Positions 35,836 to 45,300 of a DNA stretch of 64,000 nucleotides are shown here, in pieces (position 1 is the stretch's first letter; each line of letters starts with the position of its first letter). Below the pieces are notes generated by a model. That model did no database searches. It was not told where the DNA came from and worked only from the letters and a program-made list of their open reading frames with translations. The DNA lies in assembly GCA_009838075.1 (NCBI GenBank), contig VXSG01000097.1:98079-162078 (forward strand), read 5' to 3'. The DNA is from Boseongicola sp. SB0665_bin_10. GTDB taxonomy: Bacteria; Pseudomonadota; Alphaproteobacteria; Rhodobacterales; Rhodobacteraceae. Both the position numbers and the translations under genes were made by a program.

Positions 35836-37908
35836 ATGGTCCACCGGCTTTCCCCCATGTTCGACGCCGGCTCGGTCGCCGTGGTCGGCGCTTCGGCCCG
35901 TCCCGGATCCTTTGGCGAGCGCCTGGCAAGGGCCGCGCTGTCGGCGGGATTTGCCGGACAGGTCAGTTTCGTGAATCCGCGCGGTGGCGAGATTCTCGGG
36001 ATGGAGGCGCTTCCTTCAATGCGAGAGCTTGATCACGCGCCGGACATGGCCGTGCTGGGCGTTGGCGCGCCAAATCTTGAGGCGGCACTGCTGGAGGCGA
36101 TTGAAATCGGGGCCAGAGCGGCAGTGGTCTTTGACGCCTGTCATGGATCCATGCCGGACGGAACTTCGATCCTGCCCCGACTGAGGGATATCGCCACCGA
36201 AGCGGACATTCCGGTCTGCGGCGGGTCGGGCATGGGCGTGATCAACACGCACAGCGGGCTGGTCGGGAGCTTCTACCCGGCCGATCGCATGAAGTCCGGC
36301 GGCATTTCCCTCGTCGCGCATTCCGGCAGCGTGTTCACCGTTCTCGGCATGAACGATCCGCGCTTTCGATTTGATCTCGTCGCTTCGCCCGGCCAGGAAA
36401 TCGGAGCGACGATGGACGAGTACATTTCCTATGCCGTCGGCCGCGACCCGACCCGGGTCATTGCCGTCTTCATGGAAAGCGCGCGCAATCCCGACGGGCT
36501 GGTGGACAGCTTGAAGCTGGCCCGAGACGCAGGCAAGCCCGTGGTGATCTGCAAGGTCGGGCGCACCGAGGAAAGTGCGCGGCTGGCGCGGTCGCACACA
36601 GGCGCGTTGGCGGGCAGCCACCAGGCCTACGAGGCGGTGTTTCGCGAATGCGGCGCCATTTCGGTGAATTCGGTGGACGCGCTGATGAACACCGCGCTGC
36701 TGTGCTCCACAGGGCGCTGCCCCGCTCCCGGCGGTGTCGGCCTGGTGACGGACAGCGGCGGCCTGCGTGAAATGCAGGTGGACCTGGCAGAGGAAATCGG
36801 CACGTCCCTTGCACGGCTCAGCGGCGACACGCTGGCCGCACTGCGTGACGCCTTGCCACCCGACCTGGTGCCCTCGAATCCGCTCGACTGTGCGGCGGAT
36901 CTGACGGCCGCGTTTGCCCGGACGTTTGACAGTGGCCTGGACATACTGGCACAGGCGCCGGAAGTTTCCATGCTGGGCTTTGAAGCTGACCTGCGCGACG
37001 ATTACGTCTATGCCCCGGAGCTGCTGGGCCATGCAAGGCGTCTGGCGGACCGCACGAGCAAGCCTGTCTTTGTCTATGCAAGTTTTGGACAGACCCATAA
37101 CCGCAGCATCGCGAACGACCTGGCCGAATTGGGTGTTCCCTGCCTGAACGGTGCCGGCATCGCCCTGCAGGCGGTCCGCGATTTCCAGGCCTGGGCGGAT
37201 GCAGGTCGCGAGATGCCGGAGGCGTTGCCGCTGGTTCCTCCCGCCGTGCCGCTGCCCTTGCCTCTGGACGAAGCCGCCAGCCTTGAAACGCTTGCGAAAT
37301 TCGGGGTTCCCGGTGCGCCGAGCCGTGTCTGCTCTGATGCGCAGGCCGTCGCTGAAGCTGGGCGGGAACTGGGGTATCCGTTGGTGCTGAAAACTGCGGA
37401 AACCGGCGTTGACCACAAGAGCGATCTGGGCGGCGTGGTCCTGAACCTGACGGATGGCCTGTCGCTGTGCGCGGCCTATGCCGACCTGTCCGTGAAGCTC
37501 GGGCCCCGCGTGACGGTCCAGAAACAGGTCACAAGGGGTGTCGAACTGGCTCTTGGATGCGTGATCGATCCCGACTTTGGACCGTTGGTCATGGTTTCGC
37601 CCGGCGGTACGCTGGTGGAGCTGTTCGACGAACGCATGTTCGCGCGTGCGCCGTTTGGTCCGGAACAGGCCGAAAGAATGATCCGCCGCCTGCGCGTTTC
37701 CCAGCTTATGGACGGAGTGCGTGGTGACCATCCGAGTGACATCAAGGCCGCCGCCGCCGTGCTCAGCGCCTTCTCGGTCGCCTGCGCCGCGATGCGGGAT
37801 CATGTCGCCGAGATAGAGGTGAACCCGGTTGTCGTTTCCGGTGCTGGAGCCATCGCGGTTGACGCGCTGATCGCGGCGGCGCAGGACCAAGCAACCGACG
37901 CGGAATGA
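35836..37908 (+). CDS. NDP-forming acyl-CoA synthetase (acetate-CoA ligase family)
   Basis: 690 residues with both halves fused. The CoA-binding domain starts FDAGSVAVVGASARPGSFG; the ligase core has SHTGALAGSHQAYEAVF with the phosphohistidine, and GLVTDSGG; the C-terminal ATP-grasp domain has YPLVLKTAETGVDHKSDLGGVVL and EIEVNPVVV. The enzyme activates a carboxylic acid to its CoA thioester with formation of ADP. It is translationally close-coupled (4 nt) to the CaiD-like hydratase gene, pointing to a CoA-linked degradation of a crotonobetaine-like or other organic acid. Confidence 0.88.
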   Translation: MVHRLSPMFDAGSVAVVGASARPGSFGERLARAALSAGFAGQVSFVNPRGGEILGMEALPSMRELDHAPDMAVLGVGAPNLEAALLEAIEIGARAAVVFDACHGSMPDGTSILPRLRDIATEADIPVCGGSGMGVINTHSGLVGSFYPADRMKSGGISLVAHSGSVFTVLGMNDPRFRFDLVASPGQEIGATMDEYISYAVGRDPTRVIAVFMESARNPDGLVDSLKLARDAGKPVVICKVGRTEESARLARSHTGALAGSHQAYEAVFRECGAISVNSVDALMNTALLCSTGRCPAPGGVGLVTDSGGLREMQVDLAEEIGTSLARLSGDTLAALRDALPPDLVPSNPLDCAADLTAAFARTFDSGLDILAQAPEVSMLGFEADLRDDYVYAPELLGHARRLADRTSKPVFVYASFGQTHNRSIANDLAELGVPCLNGAGIALQAVRDFQAWADAGREMPEALPLVPPAVPLPLPLDEAASLETLAKFGVPGAPSRVCSDAQAVAEAGRELGYPLVLKTAETGVDHKSDLGGVVLNLTDGLSLCAAYADLSVKLGPRVTVQKQVTRGVELALGCVIDPDFGPLVMVSPGGTLVELFDERMFARAPFGPEQAERMIRRLRVSQLMDGVRGDHPSDIKAAAAVLSAFSVACAAMRDHVAEIEVNPVVVSGAGAIAVDALIAAAQDQATDAE

Positions 37909-38549
37909 AGGTGGCCGCCAACCGCCAACGTCGCCGCGAAGGAGGGGGCCGGGAAGAATCCGTCCAGGTTCGGCAGGACATCGAGCCGTTCCGTCTCCGT
38001 CAATCACGCAAGATTCCGTGGTCATGCTGGCGGCCTTCCGCCCGGCGTCCAACCAGCCCTCGGTTCAGGGGCAACCCGCAATCGCCACTGACCCGTTGCT
38101 GGCATGCATCCCGGCCGAAACCGGGCTGCGCCAGTTCCGACTCCGTGCGTCCGGGCTCGTCCCTGATCAGGGAAGGCAGCCTGATTGTGGCCATGTGCAG
38201 GTCGCTCCTTCCCGATGCTGGCTTGCCTGCCCTGACAACAGGTCGTTGACTCCCTGATCGGCTTCGTAGGAAGCTTCTTCCTGCACATGTCCAGGCGTCC
38301 CGCCATGCTGGGTCGCCCGCTGAACGCAGGCCCCCTGGATCCGGAACGGGGCAAGCAAGCGGGTTTCCCTGCACGCTCGGACCTGTGCTCTGACAACACG
38401 ATTTCGACAAGCCCGAACATGCCGCCGCCTGAAACCGACTGTGAAACAACGAGCGATGGAAACCAGGAGACTCTGCGTCCTCCGGACCGGCGAGGCTTCG
38501 GCTTGGAGGTCGCCTGCCTTTCAATGCGCTGAATCAAGGAGGATGCGTG
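37909..38549. other. Intergenic region before VOC gene (641 bp)
   Basis: No gene I can support; reading frames in this stretch have no family resemblance and no ribosome sites. Possibly a decayed gene or untranscribed spacer. Confidence 0.45.
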
Positions 38550-38963
38550 ATGCAACTTGCACCATACCTGTTTTTCAACGACGGACTCTGCCGGGAGGCG
38601 ATGGACACGTATGCAGACATCTTGGGAGGCGAGCTGGGCATGGTTGTTGCGGCGGCCGACATGCCGCCCGAGTTTCCCATCGACGAGGACAAGAAGAGTT
38701 GGCTGGCCCACTGCGAAGTGAATTTTCCCGATGGCAAGCTGATGGGATCGGATTCCTTCGCGGGTCCATCGGAACCGATGGCCGGGGCGAACGTGATGGT
38801 GGACTTCGAATCGAGGGACGCGGCGGAAAGCGCATTCAACCGGCTCGTCGAGGGCGGGGAGACCACCATGCCATTTGCGCCCACCTTCTGGAGCGCGGGT
38901 TTCGGCATGCTGACCGACCGGTACGGCGTGCGCTGGATGATCGGCTGCGAAGAAGCGCCCTGA
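38550..38963 (+). CDS. VOC (glyoxalase/PhnB-like) family protein
   Basis: 137 residues with the PhnB/YjdN-like version of the vicinal-oxygen-chelate fold: LAPYLFFNDGLCREAMDTYADILGG at the start, DGKLMGSDS in the middle, and the closing FWSAGFGMLTDRYGVRWMI typical of this subgroup. Such proteins are cytoplasmic dimers of mostly unknown function and not true glyoxalases. ATG 38550 is chosen from its AAGGAGG site 7 nt upstream; an adjacent GTG one codon earlier is less likely. Confidence 0.88.
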   Translation: MQLAPYLFFNDGLCREAMDTYADILGGELGMVVAAADMPPEFPIDEDKKSWLAHCEVNFPDGKLMGSDSFAGPSEPMAGANVMVDFESRDAAESAFNRLVEGGETTMPFAPTFWSAGFGMLTDRYGVRWMIGCEEAP

Positions 38964-39020
38964 GGCGTTGATCTTCCCTGGGCGATTGTGCACAGAGACC
39001 GGGACTGACGGAGTGGATAC

Positions 39021-39812
39021 ATGACCCGGATTGATGCCCGTTTCGCGGCCCTGAGAGCGGAAGGCCGAAAGGCCTTCGTCGCTTACGTGATGGCAGGCGA
39101 CCCCGACTATGATGCCTCCCTTGAGATACTGAAGGGCCTGCCCGGAGCAGGAGTCGACGTGATCGAGCTGGGCTTGCCGTTCACCGACCCGATGGCGGAC
39201 GGGCCCGTGATTCAACTCGCAGGTCAGCGCGCCTTGGCCGCCGGGCAGACGCTCGAGAAGACGCTGGCCCTGGTGCAGGCGTTTCGCGAGGACGACGACG
39301 ACGCGCCGATCGTGCTGATGGGGTACTACAACCCGATCCTGAATCATGGTGTCGGGGCTTTCTTGCGCGACGCAAAGGCTGCAGGCGTGGATGGCCTGAT
39401 CGTTGTCGACCTGCCTCCTGAAGAGGACGATGAGCTCTGCATCCCGGCGCAGGCGGCAGGGCTGAACTTCATCCGGCTAGCCACGCCGACAACCGACGAG
39501 AGGCGCTTGCCAAAGGTCATGCAGAACACGTCCGGGTTTGTCTACTATGTCTCCATCACCGGAATCACCGGCGCGGCCGATGCGGTTGCCGGCGAAGTCG
39601 GGCCGGAAGTGGACAGGATAAGGGCCGCGACGGAATTGCCTGTCGTGGTTGGTTTCGGGATCAAGACGCCAGAGGCCGGCCGAGAAATCGCCCGCATCGC
39701 GGACGGTGCCGTGGTGGGATCCGCGATCGTCGATCTCGTCGGCAAGGGACGGCCTCCTGCGGAGGTGCTCGATTTCGTTCGCCAGCTTGCCGACGGCGCC
39801 CATTCGGCGTGA
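39021..39812 (+). CDS. trpA: Tryptophan synthase alpha chain
   Basis: 263 residues, normal length. It splits indole-3-glycerol phosphate and channels indole to TrpB. The (beta/alpha)8 barrel motifs are present: the catalytic Glu in [21 protein letters not shown] with the Asp in [23 protein letters not shown] and [10 protein letters not shown] with the phosphate-binding GFGIKTPE later. Start ATG 39021 with GGAG upstream. trpB is not adjacent in this window, which is unusual but seen in Rhodobacterales. Confidence 0.96.
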   Translation: MTRIDARFAALRAEGRKAFVAYVMAGDPDYDASLEILKGLPGAGVDVIELGLPFTDPMADGPVIQLAGQRALAAGQTLEKTLALVQAFREDDDDAPIVLMGYYNPILNHGVGAFLRDAKAAGVDGLIVVDLPPEEDDELCIPAQAAGLNFIRLATPTTDERRLPKVMQNTSGFVYYVSITGITGAADAVAGEVGPEVDRIRAATELPVVVGFGIKTPEAGREIARIADGAVVGSAIVDLVGKGRPPAEVLDFVRQLADGAHSA

Positions 39813-39867
39813 AGCGCGCCGCGCATTCGCGCCATCAGCGACTGCGCCGGGCCAATGCGCGGGGAGG

Positions 39868-39893
39868 GCGTCCGGGCACTTCAAGCCGGACGC
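39868..39893. terminator. Hairpin between convergent trpA and GH36 genes
   Basis: GCGTCCGG (39868-39875), a 10-nt loop, and CCGGACGC (39886-39893): a perfect 8-bp GC-rich inverted repeat between the convergent trpA and alpha-galactosidase genes, without a T-run. It could end transcription in either direction. Confidence 0.45.
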
Positions 39894-39905
39894 ACGCTGC
39901 ATGCA

Positions 39906-41987
39906 TCACAGGCGCGATCCCTCGATGACCCAGAGCGATGCCGGAAAGCTCCAGGGAAGCGTGACGCCCCTGGAGACAAGGAAGCGTCCGGAAAGCGCCA
40001 GGGGTCCGTTCTTCAGCGCCATTTTTCCGCGTGAGAGCCGACCGGCGTCGTCGCGGTTGGCGAGCTCGACTCGATAGGACATGTTCGGGTCGAGATCCGC
40101 GAAGCGGATCGGGCGTGGCAGGATCTGGGGCGAAGTCGCCGCCTTGCCGATGAAGGCAACGAAGCGGGACCGGTCTGCCGAGAGGTGCATCTCGGCAATG
40201 ATCGCGGGATCCGCGCTGTCAAGGCGCAGGATGTCTGCCCGCATCATCCAGTCGCGATTGGCCTTCCACCAAGCTATGACCTTTGCGAGAACTCCCGTTT
40301 CGTCGTCGGTCAATTCCCGAGGATCCATCTCGATGCCCATGTGACGGCTCGCGGCGACCCAGGCCCGGAACCGGATGTCGAGATTCCGTCCGCTCGTGTG
40401 GCTGACACGCGGCCCGACATGGCTGCCGGTCACGGCTGCAGGCAGGAAGAGCGCGGCGTTGTGCTGCATTGCAAGGCGCTCCAGGGCATCATTCGAATCC
40501 GAAAGCCATGCGCGCTGGGCGTGCGAGAGGATGCCCATGTCGAGTCGTCCGCCGCCCGAGGCGCAGGTCTCGATCTCGACATCGGGAAATGCCTCGCGAA
40601 GCCGACCCATCAGGACGTGCGTTCCCTCGGCCTGCGCGTGATCGGGGACCGGCAGGACGCGATTGTGGTCCCACTTGATGCAGTCGATGTCGTGGGCACG
40701 AAGGATCGCGGCGATTTTCGCGAACGCGTGTTCGCGCACAGCCGCGTTCGACATGTCGAGCGCCTTCTGCTGGCGCCCGAGAATCTGGTCGCTTGGTCCG
40801 AGCGCCCAATCCGGATGCTTCCGGTAGACGCCGCTGTCGGGGTTGATCATTTCCGGCTCGAACCAGATGCCGAACGTCATGCCGAGGCCGTGCACGTGTT
40901 CGATGAGAGGATCCAGGCCTTCCGGGAACTTGCGTCGGTCGACATCCCAGTCGGGAATCGAGCTGGTGTCGTCATTGCGCGCGTCGAACCAGCCGTCGTC
41001 GAGCACGAAACGCTCCGCGCCGAGGCGGGCGGCGCGGCCTGCAATGTCCTTGAGCACTTCGGGCTTGTGGTCGAAGTAGACCGCCTCCCAGCAATTGTAG
41101 TGCACGGGACGCGGGCGCTCCGGCCTTGGCCAGGTCACGACGCGGTCCCGGACGTGACGCTGGAACGACACCGCACATCCGTTCAGGCCGCTGCGGGAAT
41201 AGGCGAGATAGAGGGGTGCCGTTGCAAATTCCAGGCCGGGCCTTGAATCGATTCCCGTGGCATGTCCGAACTGGACCTGCCGTCGCCCGTCCGGAAGCTC
41301 CTCGGCCACCATGCGGTGGCCACCGGACCAGCCGTAGTGAAACGCCCATGCCTCGCCTTGGGTGTTCGTTGCGCCACGCGCGGGCACGAACAGCCCCGGA
41401 AAATGTTCATGGCCGGATCGCCCCGTGCGGTTTTCGCGGAGGCGGATGCCCGGGGCCCATGGCGTGCGGTTCAGTTGGAATTCGCCGCACCAACGGCCCG
41501 AGACGTCGATCATCTCGTCCGAGTGCTGTGCGGCAGGCATGACAGGCGCCGCCAGCCAAAGCACGCGGACCGGCCTGTCCGACCTGAGCGTGGCGGACGC
41601 CGTGATGACACGGGTCGCGGCATCCATGGCGAATGCCGCAAGGTAGGTCATTCCGTTCGCCTCGTCTCGGTAGGTCAGGTCGATGCGGCCGTCGTCGGCG
41701 TCTGCAGAAACAAGCAGCAAGCTTCCATGGATCGGTGTGCCGTCGACGGCATGCGCAATCAGGCCGGGCTGCCCCGGAAAGGTGCGGGTCGTTTCCGGGC
41801 AGATCGAGAGATCGGGGTTTTCGTCCAGCATGCCGCCCGTGACGTCGAGACCGGTCGCGTCAGCGAGCGCATCCAGGTCTTCCGACGCGGGCAGGGAGGC
41901 GCCCCAGTAGACGACTTCAGGCAGGCAATTCCCGCGCGCGGCCAGGACCACGGTCTGGTGGCCGTCGTCAAGTCTCCATGCGTGCAT
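39906..41987 (-). CDS. Alpha-galactosidase, glycoside hydrolase family 36
   Basis: 693 residues. The N-terminal beta-sandwich is followed by a (beta/alpha)8 barrel with the GH36 markers FVLDDGWFDARNDD, the nucleophile motif IDCIKWDHNR with D440, CASGGGRLD and the acid/base motif WLSDSNDA around D497. It hydrolyses terminal alpha-galactosyl residues, as in melibiose and raffinose. No signal peptide, so it acts in the cytoplasm on imported sugar. Its start codon overlaps the permease stop (TAATG), tying it to the ABC operon upstream, which presumably imports its substrate. Confidence 0.92.
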   Translation of the reverse strand: MHAWRLDDGHQTVVLAARGNCLPEVVYWGASLPASEDLDALADATGLDVTGGMLDENPDLSICPETTRTFPGQPGLIAHAVDGTPIHGSLLLVSADADDGRIDLTYRDEANGMTYLAAFAMDAATRVITASATLRSDRPVRVLWLAAPVMPAAQHSDEMIDVSGRWCGEFQLNRTPWAPGIRLRENRTGRSGHEHFPGLFVPARGATNTQGEAWAFHYGWSGGHRMVAEELPDGRRQVQFGHATGIDSRPGLEFATAPLYLAYSRSGLNGCAVSFQRHVRDRVVTWPRPERPRPVHYNCWEAVYFDHKPEVLKDIAGRAARLGAERFVLDDGWFDARNDDTSSIPDWDVDRRKFPEGLDPLIEHVHGLGMTFGIWFEPEMINPDSGVYRKHPDWALGPSDQILGRQQKALDMSNAAVREHAFAKIAAILRAHDIDCIKWDHNRVLPVPDHAQAEGTHVLMGRLREAFPDVEIETCASGGGRLDMGILSHAQRAWLSDSNDALERLAMQHNAALFLPAAVTGSHVGPRVSHTSGRNLDIRFRAWVAASRHMGIEMDPRELTDDETGVLAKVIAWWKANRDWMMRADILRLDSADPAIIAEMHLSADRSRFVAFIGKAATSPQILPRPIRFADLDPNMSYRVELANRDDAGRLSRGKMALKNGPLALSGRFLVSRGVTLPWSFPASLWVIEGSRL

Positions 41988-42835
41988 TACTTGACGGCGC
42001 CAAGCGTAAGACCGGCAATGAAGTGCCTTTGCATCAGGAAGAACATCAGGACCGGCGGCAGGGCCGCGACGATCGAACCCGCGCTCATCAGGTGATATGC
42101 GGCGCGGTACTGGGCATTGAAGGACGTGATGCCGGCAGTGACAGGCTGGCTTTCCGGTCCTTGCGTCAGCACGACCGCCCAGAAGTAGTCGTTCCAGATG
42201 AAGGTGAAGATCAGCACGGACAGGGCCGCCAGGGCCGGCTTCATCAGCGGCAGGACGACGTACCAGAAGATGCGCCATTCCGCGACACCCTCGACCCGGG
42301 CCGCCTCGATCAGCGCGAAGGGCAGTGCGCGGATGAAGTTGCGCATGAACAGAGTGCAGAATCCTGTCTGGAAAGCGATATGGAAGAGGACGAGGCCCGT
42401 CTTGGTGTTGTACAGGCCCATGTCCAGCGTGAGGTCCCGCACCGGCACCATGAGAATCTGGAACGGCACGAAATTGCCCGCGACGAACATGAAGAAGATC
42501 CAGAGATTGGCGCGGAACTTGTAGATGCCAAGGGCGAATCCCGTCATCGAGGACAGCGCAACCGCCCCGATCACGGTTGGCACCGTGATGAAGACGGAGT
42601 TCAGGAGATAGCGCGGCATGTCGCTTTCGAGGAAGACCTTGCCATAGTTGGTCAGGCCTTCGAAGGTTGAGGGAATTCCCCAATAGTTGCCGGTCGTGAA
42701 GTCCGCGTCCGGCTTGATCGAAAAGACCGCGACAGCGAGCAGCGGAGCCAGCCACATCAGGAGCGCGACCGGCAGCAGCGTCTTGTAGGCAGCTTGCGTG
42801 GTCCTGGCGGTGGATTCGATCGGTCTCGGAAACAT
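41987..42835 (-). CDS. Carbohydrate ABC transporter permease 1 (MalG type)
   Basis: 282 residues, six predicted helices, ordinary length for a CUT1 MalG-type permease of the inner membrane. The ATPase-contact EAA loop reads EAARVEGVAEWRIFWYVVLP, and the N-terminal LTNYGKVFLESDMPRYLLNSVFI is typical. It pairs with the MalF-type permease whose stop lies one base before its start codon, and is followed with a 1-nt overlap by the GH36 gene. Substrate is inferred from the operon to be an alpha-galactoside. Confidence 0.93.
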   Translation of the reverse strand: MFPRPIESTARTTQAAYKTLLPVALLMWLAPLLAVAVFSIKPDADFTTGNYWGIPSTFEGLTNYGKVFLESDMPRYLLNSVFITVPTVIGAVALSSMTGFALGIYKFRANLWIFFMFVAGNFVPFQILMVPVRDLTLDMGLYNTKTGLVLFHIAFQTGFCTLFMRNFIRALPFALIEAARVEGVAEWRIFWYVVLPLMKPALAALSVLIFTFIWNDYFWAVVLTQGPESQPVTAGITSFNAQYRAAYHLMSAGSIVAALPPVLMFFLMQRHFIAGLTLGAVK

Positions 42836-42836
42836 G

Positions 42837-43781
42837 TCAGCGCGCCCCCCGCTCTTCCTTCCACATCGACCAGAGGAAGTAGGCGATGAAGCAGAGCATG
42901 ATCAGGAAGAGCACAACGGCGATGGCCGCGCCGTATCCCATCCTGAATCCGTATTCCGAAAGCGCGACCTCGAACATGTAGAAGGCCAGAACGCGCGATG
43001 ATCCGAAGGGTCCGCCCTGGGTCATGATCGAGATCAGGTCGAATGAGCGAAGCGCACCGATGATCGTCACAACGAAAGCGATGAAGGTCGCGGGTTTCAG
43101 TTGCGGGATGATCACGTGCCAGAGCATCTTCCATCCCCTGGCTCCGTCGAGACGGCCTGCCTCGACCTGTTCGGGGTCCACTGCATTCAGGCCGGTGAGG
43201 TAGAGGATCATGCAATAGGCGGTCTGCGGCCAGAGGCCGGCGGCGATGATGCCGTAGGTCACGAAGCGCTCGTCTCCCAGGACGTTGATCGGCCCGAGGC
43301 CGACCCAGCCGATGATCGTGTTCAGAAGCCCGAAGGTCGGGTCGTAGAACCAGGTGAAGACCAGCCCGACAACCACCTGGCTGATGACGAAGGGAAAGAA
43401 GAACAGCGACTTGTAGAGCCTGATGCCCCAGACGTTCTGGTTGAGAAAGAGAGCGATCATCAGCCCCGCCGGAATTGCGAGGAGGTAGAGAAACAGCCAG
43501 ATCACGTTGTTCTTGAGCGAGACGAAGAAGGCGTCGCGGTCGACGAATTCCCAGTAGAGATCCTGGTAGTTCTGCAATCCGATGTATTCGGCCTCTCCGA
43601 GACCGTCCCATTCGTAGAGCGAGACGTTGAAGGACTGAAAGATCGGGGAAATGACGTAGAAGATGAAGAAGAGAACGCCGGGCGCAAGGAAGAGCCATGG
43701 CGTGATCGCGATCTGGTTCCGGTGAAACCACGAGCCGCCGCCATTGACCGCGCGGACATCTTGAAGGCTGGACTCGCTCAT
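42837..43781 (-). CDS. Carbohydrate ABC transporter permease 1 (MalF type)
   Basis: 314 residues, six main helices, CUT1 MalF-type inner-membrane permease. The EAA loop reads EAGRLDGARGWKMLWHVIIP; WLFLAPGVLFFIFYVISPIF is the first helix. ATG 43781 has a GGGAGCAAGG site; the frame is open 24 codons further up but that runs through the operon hairpin region. It sits downstream of the binding-protein gene after a stable stem-loop and directly before the second permease. Confidence 0.93.
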   Translation of the reverse strand: MSESSLQDVRAVNGGGSWFHRNQIAITPWLFLAPGVLFFIFYVISPIFQSFNVSLYEWDGLGEAEYIGLQNYQDLYWEFVDRDAFFVSLKNNVIWLFLYLLAIPAGLMIALFLNQNVWGIRLYKSLFFFPFVISQVVVGLVFTWFYDPTFGLLNTIIGWVGLGPINVLGDERFVTYGIIAAGLWPQTAYCMILYLTGLNAVDPEQVEAGRLDGARGWKMLWHVIIPQLKPATFIAFVVTIIGALRSFDLISIMTQGGPFGSSRVLAFYMFEVALSEYGFRMGYGAAIAVVLFLIMLCFIAYFLWSMWKEERGAR

Positions 43782-43854
43782 TGCCTTGCTCCCGCAGGAA
43801 ACCGACCAGGAAACAGCGTTCAAAAAAATCTGGAAACGAATTGTCGTTGTCAAG

Positions 43855-43876
43855 GGGCACCCCGTGAGGGGTGCCC
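43855..43876 (-). promoter_or_regulatory. Stem-loop between binding-protein and permease genes, system 1
   Basis: GGGCACCCC (43855-43863), loop GTGA, GGGGTGCCC (43868-43876): a perfect 9-bp hairpin 13 nt after the binding-protein stop codon. On the minus strand a run of seven T occurs about 25 nt later. In sugar ABC operons such structures protect the upstream message or end part of the transcripts, giving more binding protein than permease. Confidence 0.65.
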
Positions 43877-43889
43877 GCAGAAGTTCGGA

Positions 43890-45155
43890 TTACTTGTAGA
43901 TCCGCTGGCGCGCACGCTCGAGCTTGGCGAGAATGCGATCCAGGTTGTCAGGCTTGGCCATGAATTCCTGGAAGCCCTCCATCGAGACCTTGGCCATTTC
44001 CGCCGGCGCATCGCGGTCCCAGAACTGGGCGACGCCGCCAGGGCTGTTCGTTGACAGCATGGCAAAGCCTTCGTTCAGGAACTTGTCGTCGTCGACGGAC
44101 GACATTGCGTTCACCGGAAGCTGACCCAGGTTGTTGCCGTTGTTGATCTCGGTCTGCTCGGCAGCCGAGACGACAAAGCGCAGGAACTCGCGCGCCGCTT
44201 CCTTGTTCGCGGCATTCGCCGGAATGTGGAAGGTGTCGGTCGGCGCGTCCTCGGAAAGTGCGACACCCGGGGTAATGACCGGAAACTGGTAGAAGTCCAG
44301 TTGATCATCGGTGAGGCCGGCATCGCGCAGCGGGGCCACGGAGAAGTTGCCCATCAGGTAGTGCACCGCGTCGCCGTTGACCATGAACGGCAGCGCTTCC
44401 TGCCAGCTGTAGGTCTGGTGGTTGTCGATGAATCCGCCCATGTCGATCAGCTCACGCCAGTTGGCGAAGGTCTGCTTGACACGGTCGTCTTCCCAGCTGA
44501 TCTCGCCGCCGGCGAGCTGCATGTGGAAGTCGAAGCCGTTGGTGCGCATGTTCAGGTAGTCGAACCAGCCGCCGGCGGTCCACAGGAACTTTGTGCCGAT
44601 GGTGAAGCACTTGCGGCCCGAGGCGAGGATGGCTTCGCAATTGGCCTTGAATTCATCCCAGTTGGCAGCTTCGTTCAGGCCGAGTTCCTCGTAGATGTCC
44701 TTCCGGTAGTACACGCCCCACTGGTAGTAGGTATAGGGTACGCCCCACTGCTTGCCGTCAATGGTCATTGCGCCCTTTGTCGAGGCGAGGTTCTCGGCGA
44801 TTTCCGGCTCGTTCCAGAGATCCGAGACATCCTCGAACAGGCCCGCATCCACGTAGGGGCGCATCCGGTTCGCTGCATACCAGGTCGCCACGTCCGGCGG
44901 GTTGGCAGTCAGGAAATTCCTGATCTGGGTCTTGTATTCCTCTCGATCGATCACCGTGGTCTCGATGTTGAGGTCCGGATGCTCCGCCTGGAACCGGGCG
45001 ATCACGGCCTCCATGGTTGCGCGCGGGGCGGGGTTCGAAGTGTCAAGGAAGATCTTCAGGTCTCCTGACAGCGCTTGGCCGCTGGCAGATGTCCCGCCGA
45101 TAGTCATGGCCGCAAGGCCAAACGCCGCGATGGACGCCTTTAGGATGGAACGCAT
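43890..45155 (-). CDS. Sugar ABC transporter substrate-binding protein, system 1
   Basis: 421 residues of the family-1 (MalE-like) periplasmic binding proteins. A Sec signal peptide spans ~residues 1-26. The mature protein starts LSGDLKIFLDTSNPAPRATMEAVIARFQ and has TANPPDVATWYAANRM and GVPYTYYQWGVYYRKDIYEELG, typical of CUT1 sugar receptors. ATG 45155 has a GGGAG site. First gene of the minus-strand operon ending in GH36, so the ligand is probably an alpha-galactoside such as melibiose or raffinose. The intergenic region upstream carries a direct repeat and a TTGACA box. Confidence 0.93.
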   Translation of the reverse strand: MRSILKASIAAFGLAAMTIGGTSASGQALSGDLKIFLDTSNPAPRATMEAVIARFQAEHPDLNIETTVIDREEYKTQIRNFLTANPPDVATWYAANRMRPYVDAGLFEDVSDLWNEPEIAENLASTKGAMTIDGKQWGVPYTYYQWGVYYRKDIYEELGLNEAANWDEFKANCEAILASGRKCFTIGTKFLWTAGGWFDYLNMRTNGFDFHMQLAGGEISWEDDRVKQTFANWRELIDMGGFIDNHQTYSWQEALPFMVNGDAVHYLMGNFSVAPLRDAGLTDDQLDFYQFPVITPGVALSEDAPTDTFHIPANAANKEAAREFLRFVVSAAEQTEINNGNNLGQLPVNAMSSVDDDKFLNEGFAMLSTNSPGGVAQFWDRDAPAEMAKVSMEGFQEFMAKPDNLDRILAKLERARQRIYK

Positions 45156-45190
45156 GCTATTTCTCCCAGTTTGTCCCGTATCTAGGTTCC

Positions 45191-45251
45191 GCATAATGAA
45201 ACCGAGTTTTGCATATTGAAATCCTAACACGAATTCGGTTACCCTTGTCAA
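45191..45251. promoter_or_regulatory. Divergent control region with direct repeat (candidate IclR operator)
   Basis: GCATAATGAAA (45191-45201) and GCATATTGAAA (45211-45221) match in 10 of 11 positions and start exactly 20 bp apart, so they lie on about the same helix face. On the minus strand a TTGACA (complement of 45246-45251) upstream could be the -35 of the binding-protein promoter; the -10 is unclear. Placement between the transporter operon and its IclR gene makes the repeat a candidate operator. Confidence 0.5.
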
Positions 45252-45300
45252 CACGGCATTGCGATTTCCTTGCATGCCGTGCGGACGATGGAAGCGAGCG

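Noticed and set aside
36016..38052. A 678-residue minus-strand frame opposite the acyl-CoA synthetase gene
   Set aside because: Mirror of a strongly supported coding gene; composition and lack of motifs mark it as a shadow.
38000..38524. A 174-residue minus-strand frame before the VOC gene
   Set aside because: Ser/Arg/Gly-rich low-information sequence; no domain or ribosome site.
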